Assembly: GCF_022179245.1 (NCBI RefSeq)
Contig: NZ_BPQM01000052.1
Span: 1-64,000 of the forward strand
Reading direction: 5' to 3'
Source: Methylobacterium gregans
GTDB taxonomy: Bacteria; Pseudomonadota; Alphaproteobacteria; Rhizobiales; Beijerinckiaceae
Length of the DNA: 64,000 bases
Made by a program: the position numbers and the translations under genes. The notes beneath the pieces were generated by a model. That model made no database searches. It was given only the letters and a program-made list of their open reading frames with translations, and was not told the origin of the DNA. Position 1 is the first letter of the stretch. Each line of letters opens with the position of its first letter. This document shows, piece by piece, positions 58,068 through 64,000 of the stretch.

Positions 58068-58307
58068 GCCATCCGGCTTGTTTGCCGGCGGCCGGGAGCT
58101 CTGCCATGTGCTCATAGGCCCAGCGTGAATTGAGGCCGCGGTCCGCGAGATCCGCGCCCAGGCGCTCCGAGAGGCGATCGCGATCATCTGCGCCCGCGTG
58201 CTGCCGGCGCTGAGACCTGCCGGAGCCGGGGCTTGCGCTGCCTCGAGCGGCCCGAGAGGAGCACCGGCCGATAACGGATCCGCTCTCCTGCCGCCCGCAC
58301 CGCTGGC

Positions 58308-59444
58308 TCACGGGCAGGACCTGCGGCTCATCGACGACACAGATCCGCCCGCCATCGCTGCGTCGATCGCCCGCTCGACCTTCGCGCGGGCGCTGTAATG
58401 CGTCATATGGCCGATGCCGGGCAGCAGCCTGAGAGTGCTGCCGGGGATCGTCGTGTGCAGCCGCACGGAGTGCACGGTCGCGTCCACGACGGCGTCCGCG
58501 TCGCCGGTCAGAATCGTGACCGGCAGGGTCAGGCCAGCATAGCGGGCCTGGAGCCGGGCGACAGTGGCGTTCATCGAGGCTGCATCCTCCGAGACCGCGC
58601 GCAGCTGCGTCGCCGCCGACGCGATCTCGACGGGGAAGCGCGCCGTGAAGCGGGCCGGCACCGGCTGGGGCCGGAACACCTTCCGGTAGGCCTGCCCCGC
58701 GAGCGCCCGGTTGACCGCGGCGGGCACCAGCGCGCGCGCCGCGTCGCCGAGCCCCGGCACGGCGAGCGGCGCGGCCAGGACGGCGTCCGCGCGCTGCTGC
58801 GGGAAGAAATAGCCCGACAGCAGGACGAGGCCGCGCAGCTCGCGCCGCACCTCCGCAGCGAGCGCGAGAGTGACGATCGTGCCCCACGAATGCCCGACGA
58901 CGAGCGGGCGCTCGGCCTTGAGTTCGTCGAGGATCCGGTCGAGGAGTGCCGCCTGGGCCGCGGCCGTCCAGACCCGGTGGCGCGGCCGGGCCGTGTAGCC
59001 GAAGCCGGGCCGGTCGAGGGCGATGACGCGGTAGCGCGTGGCCAGCCGGTCGATCAGCCCGCAGATCGCGAAGTCCTCGGCCATGGTCCCGTTGCCGTGC
59101 ACCAGCACGACGGGCCGCCCGCGGCCGCGCACGACGACGTGGACGGGCAGGCCGTCGACCGTCACGAACCGGCCCGACGGGCGCCGGACCACCTCCGGCC
59201 CGCGCGGGCCCTGCGCGGCCCGCATTGCGATCTCGGCTTGCCGCACCGTCCGCTTTACGGAGCGGGCCGCCTGCTTGCGCGTGTCGCGAATCGCCTGCTC
59301 GGCTGACCGGGTCACCGCTTCGGTGGCGGCCTTCGTCGCGGCCTGGGTCGCCACTTCGACGGACCGGGCGATCTGCCGCGTCGTGCGGGTGAGGCTGCGG
59401 CGCACGAGACGCTGGGTGCGGCGGGACGGGGTGAATGGAAACAC
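58308..59444 (-). CDS. Alpha/beta hydrolase with basic helical N-terminal extension
   Basis: A 378-residue protein. After 90 Arg/Ala-rich residues (VEVATQAATKAATEAVTRSA, probably helical) comes an alpha/beta hydrolase fold: oxyanion HGNG (VVLVHGNGTM), nucleophile GHSWG, Asp in LTGDADAVV, and His in GIGHMTHY. Start GTG 59444. The extension resembles a phasin-like or membrane-peripheral region, but that is inference. Substrate unknown. Confidence 0.83.
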   Translation of the reverse strand: MFPFTPSRRTQRLVRRSLTRTTRQIARSVEVATQAATKAATEAVTRSAEQAIRDTRKQAARSVKRTVRQAEIAMRAAQGPRGPEVVRRPSGRFVTVDGLPVHVVVRGRGRPVVLVHGNGTMAEDFAICGLIDRLATRYRVIALDRPGFGYTARPRHRVWTAAAQAALLDRILDELKAERPLVVGHSWGTIVTLALAAEVRRELRGLVLLSGYFFPQQRADAVLAAPLAVPGLGDAARALVPAAVNRALAGQAYRKVFRPQPVPARFTARFPVEIASAATQLRAVSEDAASMNATVARLQARYAGLTLPVTILTGDADAVVDATVHSVRLHTTIPGSTLRLLPGIGHMTHYSARAKVERAIDAAMAGGSVSSMSRRSCP

Positions 59445-59491
59445 GGCGACCTCGCGGGATGCCCGAGCGATGCGACCCTCGGGATTGCTAA

Positions 59492-59692
59492 TCCCGGGCC
59501 ACGCCCGGAACCTCCGACCCCCGCGGCGGGCGCGGAGGTGGGGGCGGCTGCTTCTGCAACTACTGCGGCTGCGGGGGCGGTTCGGGTTGGCGGGCGCGGG
59601 ACGGGAAGTGCGTCCGCCCCCGCAGCATCACCAAGCTGTGCAGCTCGGGGAAGGAGGCGAAGGCAGCCGGCTGGCGGCCGCCCCGGGGCTAG
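59492..59692 (+). pseudogene. Cys-rich small protein relic without start codon
   Basis: The frame between TAA (59489) and TAG (59690-59692) encodes a Gly-rich lead and CFCNYCGCGGGSGWRARDG, then KCVRPRSITKLCSS. The pattern of Cys pairs, 'GW' and 'DGKCV' resembles small exported proteins common in Methylobacterium, but no start codon or signal peptide remains. Low confidence. Confidence 0.35.
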
Positions 59693-59821
59693 AACAGGAT
59701 ACTCGCCGCGACCAAGGCAAAGGCCACAATGGGTGGGGAGCGGTCACCGGCTTCATGCCAGGAAGCAGACATTACTCCGGCGTCGGCTGGACCGTGAGAT
59801 CGACGCACGAGGTCAGGCCAA

Positions 59822-59995
59822 TCACCCGCGCGAGCTTCTCCATCTCCGTCGTCCTGCGACGAAGTTCGACGATCGTTTCGGGTCAGGGATCAAGCGGTAC
59901 GTTCGCCAGCAAAGTGCGCGTCTGGGTGAGATCGCGTCCAAAGCAGCCACCAACGCGTACAACTCGTGGATGGTCGTCGGCAGCGGTTCGGCCAT
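59822..59995 (-). pseudogene. Short frame, probable gene fragment
   Basis: A 57-codon frame (MAEPLPTTIHELYALVAALD, then ISPRRALCWRTYRL). The first 28 residues look like the start of a helical protein, the rest is Arg/Ser-rich. It may be the head of a frameshifted small gene divergent from the sensor kinase. The rest of 59693-60117 shows no other gene. Confidence 0.3.
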
Positions 59996-60117
59996 CGTGT
60001 CCTCCCCGGGCAGCGCATTGGAGCACGTCGGCGCCCGAGACACCAAGCGGGTTCCGCCGTTGTCGTTTTATCCACGAGCGGACATCGTGGAAGGCAAGAT
60101 CCAAGGGCAGCGTGTAC

Positions 60118-62934
60118 ATGTCCGAATGGCCTCAAGGACCCGGCGAGATGGCCGGGCGTATCCGCTCGTTCGACTGGGCATCGACGCCGCTCGGGCCGAT
60201 CGCGCGCTGGCCGCAGAGCCTGAAGACGATCGTCGACCTGATGCTTGGGTCGCCGAGCATGATGAGCCTCGTCTGGGGGCCGGAGGCGATCCATCTCTAC
60301 AATGACCGCTTCACGGATCTGCTTCGTGAGCATCGCATCCTGGCCCTGGGCCGGTCCGCCTACGAGACCTTCGCCCAGTCGCGCGACGTCTTCGAGGCCG
60401 ACACCGCGGCCGGCATGGCCGGGAGGTCAGCGCGGTTGGTGGCGCAACGCTACCCCGTGCTCCGGCAGGGTCGTTTGGAAGAGGCTTGGTTCGATGTGGA
60501 CTACGCGCCGATCCGCGACGAGGCTGGGACCGTCGCTGGCGTCCTCTGGACGCTGAAGGAGACGACAGCACAGAATCTGGCGGAGCAAGCCCTCCGCACG
60601 AGCGAGGAGAAGTATCGAACGCTGTTTGATTCGATAGATGAAGGCTTTTGCCTCATCGAGGTACTGTTCGATGACGCCGGTAACCCCAATGATTACGCAT
60701 TTCTCGAGACCAATGCCGCCTTCGAACGTCAGACAGGCCTTGCCGGCGCTACTGGCAAGCGAATGCGCGAGCTTGCGCCCGACCTTGAGCGACACTGGTT
60801 CGAGATCTATGGGCGAATCGCGATGTCGGGCGAGCCGCAGCGGTTCGAACAGCCGGCGGAGGCACTTGGCCGCTGGTATGACGTGTACGCGTTTCGGATC
60901 GGCGATCCCGAGCAGCGGCGCGTTGCGATCCTCTTCAACGACGTTGCCAAGCGCAAGCAGACCGAGCGCGAGCTTCGCGAGAGCGAAGAGCGGCAGGCGT
61001 TCCTGCTTGCGCTGAGCGATGCGCTCCGACCACTCGCCGACGCGAGTGAGATACAAGCCACCGCGGCCCGGCTGCTTGGCGTGCATCTGGGTGTCGACCG
61101 CGCGATGTATGGGGAGGTGACGGGCGAACCCGGCGCGGAGACAGGAGTGATCCGTGGCCAGTTCATCCGGCCGGCGGCTCCGGACCGACCATCACCGGCC
61201 CCGTTCCCGGATCGCTTCACTTACGAGACGTTCGGCGCTGACGTAATGGCGAGACGCTATGGCGGCGAAGGCCTCGTCGTCGCAGACGTGAATGCCGATC
61301 CGGGATTCGACGCGAGCGAGCGCGCGGCATGGGCCAGGGTCGGTGTTCAGGCGGCGATCGTGGCGCCGCTGGTCAAGGGCGATCGATTGGTGGCCGAACT
61401 CGGCGTGCACTCCGAGAGGCCGCGCATATGGTCAAGCGCCGAGGTCTCGCTGGTGCGCGAGGTCGGCGAACGTACTTGGGCGGCAGCAGAGCGCGCCCGC
61501 GCCGAGGCGGCGTTGCGCGAGAGCGAAGAGCGCTTCAGGCAGTTCGCGCATGCCGCTGCCGAGGGGGCTTGGATCAGGGATGCCGAGACCCTCGACATGG
61601 AATACGTCAGCCCTGCCGCCAGTCGGATTTACGGCGTGGAGCCGCAGACTCTTCTCGATGGGGTGCAGCATTGGGCCGGTTTGATCGTGCCCGAGGATCG
61701 CGGCGTCGCTTTAGCGCACCTGGAGGACGCTCGTGGCGGCGAGGTCGTGGCGTACGAGTTCCGCATTCAGCGCCCCTCCGACGGTGCCTTTCGCTGGATC
61801 AGAAGCATCGACTTCCCCCTCTTTGATAGCCGCGGCAGAGTTCAGCGGATCGGCGGCCTGGCCGAGGATTTTACCGAGGCCAAGCTCGCGGCCGAGCACT
61901 CGGCCGTCCTTCTGGCCGAGCTTCAGCACCGCGTGCGTAACATCATGGCGCTCTTGCGCTCGATCACGAGCCGGACAGGTGAGCGCGCTGAGAGCGTTGC
62001 GGATTACCGGGACCTCATGATGGGCCGCCTCCTTGCCTTCGCGCGCGTCCAGGCGCTGCTCACCCGCACGGCCAATGTCAGCGTCGGCATCCGTTCGATC
62101 GTGCATGACGAGGTTAGCGTCCAGGCCCAGCACGAAGGCCAGTACATCCTCGACGGCCCCGACGTGACGCTCTCGCCGAAGGCAGCTGAGGTGCTGACGC
62201 TGGCGATCCATGAGTTGGCCACCAACGCCGCGAAGTACGGCGCTCTCTCTGTGCCGACGGGCCGGATCGCCGTGCGCTGGTCGATCTTCGAGAAGCGCGG
62301 CGGCCCCTGGCTCGGCTTCGACTGGACCGAGGAAGGCGCCCCCGCGCGCTCGCAGCCCACACCCAGCACGCCGCGCCGTCGCGGCTTCGGCTCGGAGCTG
62401 ATCGAGGGACGCATCCCCTATGAGCTGCGAGGCCGCGGGCAGCTCACCATCGAGCCGGGCGGCGCCGGCTGCCATTTGGAATTCCCGCTTCAAGGGGGTG
62501 CCAGTATCCTGGAGACGAGCGCCCCGCAGCGGGCCACAGTGTTCGGAGGAGCGATCGACATGACGGGCGAACCGGACCTGACAGGCCGCCGCGTGCTGGT
62601 GGTGGAGGACGACTACTACCTCGCGACCGACACCGCCCGAGCGCTTCGCGGGGCAGGGGCGGAAGTCCTGGGTCCGTGCGCGACCGAGGCGGACGCGCGG
62701 GCGGAACTAGAGGAGGCGCATCCCGACGCGGTGGTGGTCGACATCAACCTTGGTCCGGGCCCGTCCTTCAAGCTGGCCGAGACGCTGAAGGACCACGGCA
62801 TCCCGTTCGTGTTCACGACCGGCTACGACGCGGAGGTGATCCCGGTGGAGTTTGAGGGCGTCGAGCGGTTGGAGAAGCCGCTTCAGCTTCGGCAGATCAT
62901 TGGCGCGGTGGCAAAGCTGACAGCAGCCGCATAG
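60118..62934 (+). CDS. PAS-PAS-GAF-PAS HWE-type sensor histidine kinase with receiver domain
   Basis: A 938-residue soluble sensor kinase. Two PAS-like domains (SFDWASTPLGPIARWPQSLK; KYRTLFDSIDEGFCLIEV) are followed by a GAF domain (QATAARLLGVHLGVDRAMYG), a third PAS (AEGAWIRDAETLDMEYVSP) and an HWE kinase core: phospho-acceptor HRVRNIMALLRSI, HELATNAAKYGALS, FDWTEEG. A C-terminal receiver (VLVVEDDYY, DAVVVDINLG, FVFTTGYDAE) completes it. No membrane helices. ATG 60118 (GTG 60112 possible) with AGGGCAG before it. No separate response regulator lies nearby. Confidence 0.9.
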   Translation: MSEWPQGPGEMAGRIRSFDWASTPLGPIARWPQSLKTIVDLMLGSPSMMSLVWGPEAIHLYNDRFTDLLREHRILALGRSAYETFAQSRDVFEADTAAGMAGRSARLVAQRYPVLRQGRLEEAWFDVDYAPIRDEAGTVAGVLWTLKETTAQNLAEQALRTSEEKYRTLFDSIDEGFCLIEVLFDDAGNPNDYAFLETNAAFERQTGLAGATGKRMRELAPDLERHWFEIYGRIAMSGEPQRFEQPAEALGRWYDVYAFRIGDPEQRRVAILFNDVAKRKQTERELRESEERQAFLLALSDALRPLADASEIQATAARLLGVHLGVDRAMYGEVTGEPGAETGVIRGQFIRPAAPDRPSPAPFPDRFTYETFGADVMARRYGGEGLVVADVNADPGFDASERAAWARVGVQAAIVAPLVKGDRLVAELGVHSERPRIWSSAEVSLVREVGERTWAAAERARAEAALRESEERFRQFAHAAAEGAWIRDAETLDMEYVSPAASRIYGVEPQTLLDGVQHWAGLIVPEDRGVALAHLEDARGGEVVAYEFRIQRPSDGAFRWIRSIDFPLFDSRGRVQRIGGLAEDFTEAKLAAEHSAVLLAELQHRVRNIMALLRSITSRTGERAESVADYRDLMMGRLLAFARVQALLTRTANVSVGIRSIVHDEVSVQAQHEGQYILDGPDVTLSPKAAEVLTLAIHELATNAAKYGALSVPTGRIAVRWSIFEKRGGPWLGFDWTEEGAPARSQPTPSTPRRRGFGSELIEGRIPYELRGRGQLTIEPGGAGCHLEFPLQGGASILETSAPQRATVFGGAIDMTGEPDLTGRRVLVVEDDYYLATDTARALRGAGAEVLGPCATEADARAELEEAHPDAVVVDINLGPGPSFKLAETLKDHGIPFVFTTGYDAEVIPVEFEGVERLEKPLQLRQIIGAVAKLTAAA

Positions 62935-63275
62935 CCCGAGAGCAGACGTTCACAGGGTCCGCAACGCGTGGATAGCAGTCCCGAGCCTCTCGCCCGGAGG
63001 CAGACTGACGCCGGACTGTTCGCTTGGCGGCCGCGCGAGCTTAGCTGGAAGGATCGCCGCAACACGCCCTATTGAGGCCGCCGGTATTTGGTTGGGCGAC
63101 GCACATTCTCGATTAGAAAACAGTCAGCGCAGAAGCCAAGCTTCATTCCTCGGGATTAAGCCGCCCGATCAAGCGTAGCGCGGCAATTTGGACTCAGATA
63201 TTTTTTGCACGAGGGGGTCTGGAACTTCGCTCGATACAACGCGTCTGCAGGCGACTGTCTGCAGGAAGTAAAACC
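62935..63275. other. Intergenic region, no gene seen
   Basis: About 340 bases between the sensor kinase and the SMP-30 gene. T-rich tracts (around 63195-63205) suggest regulatory DNA; no clear hairpin. Confidence 0.45.
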
Positions 63276-64000
63276 TTGCTCCTCGAGCCATCGATCGTTC
63301 TTGACCCTTCTCGATGCCACCTTGGCGAAGGACCGAGCTACGATCTCGGGACCGACACCGTGTGGTGGGTCGATATCCTGGAGAAGCGCCTGTTCGAGCG
63401 GTCGCTGCGCGAGGACGCGGAGCCCGCTCGTATCCACACGCTGCCGTTCATGGCCAGCGACGTCGCCTCGATCGATCCGGGCCGCCAACTGCTCTCGGTT
63501 GATGACGGGCTCTACGTCAGGACTATCGCGGACGGGCAACTCTCTCTCTACGCCGCGCTCGAAGCGGACGATCCCGGCACACGGTCCAACGACGGGCGCG
63601 TGCATCCCAGCGGCGCCCTCTGGATCGGAACCATGGGGCGCGATGCGCAAACTGGGCGCGGTGCGATCTACCACGTCGCGGGGACACGCATCACACGCCT
63701 CTACGCCGGGCTGACCACGCCCAACGGAATCGCTTTCTCCCCAAACGGGGCGACAGGCTATTTCGTCGATACCGATGAGGGCGTGCTCCGGCGCGTCGCC
63801 CTCGACCCCGCCACCGGTCTCCCCGCGGGAGAGCCCGAGACCCATTATGACCACAGCGGCGGTGAGGGCGGTATCGATGGAGCGGCGGTCGACAGAGACG
63901 GCCTGATCTGGACGGCTCGCTTCGGCGCCGGCTGCCTCGATGCCTACAGCCCCGCGGGGGAGCGCGTCCGCACTATCCCCATCCCGGCCCGGCAGCCCAC
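63276..64000 (+). CDS. SMP-30/gluconolactonase family protein (partial, runs off the end)
   Basis: An N-terminal portion of about 241 residues of a six-bladed beta-propeller lactonase. LEPSIVLDP is followed by RCHLGEGPSYDLGTDTVWWV (metal Glu), then VHPSGALWIGTMG, LTTPNGIAFSPNG (metal Asn) and GGEGGIDGAAVDRDG (metal Asp). It hydrolyses a sugar lactone. No ATG exists at the family start; TTG 63276, seven bases after AGGAAG, fits best. The 3' end is beyond the window. Confidence 0.83.
   Translation, partial: MLLEPSIVLDPSRCHLGEGPSYDLGTDTVWWVDILEKRLFERSLREDAEPARIHTLPFMASDVASIDPGRQLLSVDDGLYVRTIADGQLSLYAALEADDPGTRSNDGRVHPSGALWIGTMGRDAQTGRGAIYHVAGTRITRLYAGLTTPNGIAFSPNGATGYFVDTDEGVLRRVALDPATGLPAGEPETHYDHSGGEGGIDGAAVDRDGLIWTARFGAGCLDAYSPAGERVRTIPIPARQP

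Noticed and set aside
59038..60117. Long open frame extending the sensor kinase N-terminus by 360 codons
   Set aside because: The extension is antisense to a convincing hydrolase gene and Arg/Pro-rich; the kinase has its own start with a ribosome-binding site at 60118.

Overview
The window looks like a chromosomal segment of a high-GC alphaproteobacterium, most likely Methylobacterium or a close relative. The evidence is an ImuA-ImuB-DnaE2 cassette behind an alphaproteobacterial LexA site, TrcR (DUF1013), DUF4170, LapA-TrpF-TrpB order, HWE histidine kinases, and several small proteins that I associate with Methylobacteriaceae. No species call is possible from sequence reading alone.

About 1-35 kb is accessory DNA with the character of a defence and stress island. 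At the left edge, three translationally coupled minus-strand genes encode a D12-class adenine methylase, a 1020-residue N6-adenine methylase and a PD-(D/E)XK-like nuclease, a restriction-modification-like triad beside a decayed TnpB relic. Next comes the SOS mutasome imuA-imuB-dnaE2 with a perfect GAAC-N7-GAAC LexA site. At 10.8-15.4 kb lies the most unusual locus: an HD phosphohydrolase divergent from a P-loop kinase fused to an adenylosuccinate-synthetase-like domain. That domain carries the Asp-to-Ser change known from phage PurZ (the 2-aminoadenine pathway). It is coupled to a DUF7002-like protein and faces an ATP-grasp-like protein.

A canonical IS200/IS605-type tnpB element (16.2-17.4 kb), an NmrA-type oxidoreductase with a divergent LysR regulator, and a DEDDh exonuclease follow. 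At 21.0-23.1 kb an SH3-domain protein gene is split by a second tnpB element. This one has 27-bp terminal inverted repeats and a 7-8 bp target duplication, not the ends expected for IS605. From 23.3 to 33.4 kb a giant exported protein with an internal tandem duplication is translationally coupled to a DUF4011-helicase-Vsr-DUF3320 (Hhe-like) defence protein. The island ends in AT-richer, gene-poor DNA and a chemotaxis receptor missing its N-terminus (35.1 kb).

From 37 to 57 kb the gene content is mostly core: a YqcI/YcgG-methyltransferase-EgtD mini-cluster, a ferritin-like/SDR/hydrolase operon, flavohemoglobin with NsrR and two NsrR-type operators, xseA, prs, an aldolase-family gene, trcR, rpsA, sppA, ihfB, lapA, trpF, trpB and tRNA-Met(CAT). 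trpA does not follow trpB. After the tRNA the sequence becomes patchy again: a pseudogene with two in-frame amber codons, a Cys-rich relic, an alpha/beta hydrolase, a 938-residue PAS/GAF/HWE sensor kinase with a receiver domain, and the start of an SMP-30/gluconolactonase gene that runs off the end.
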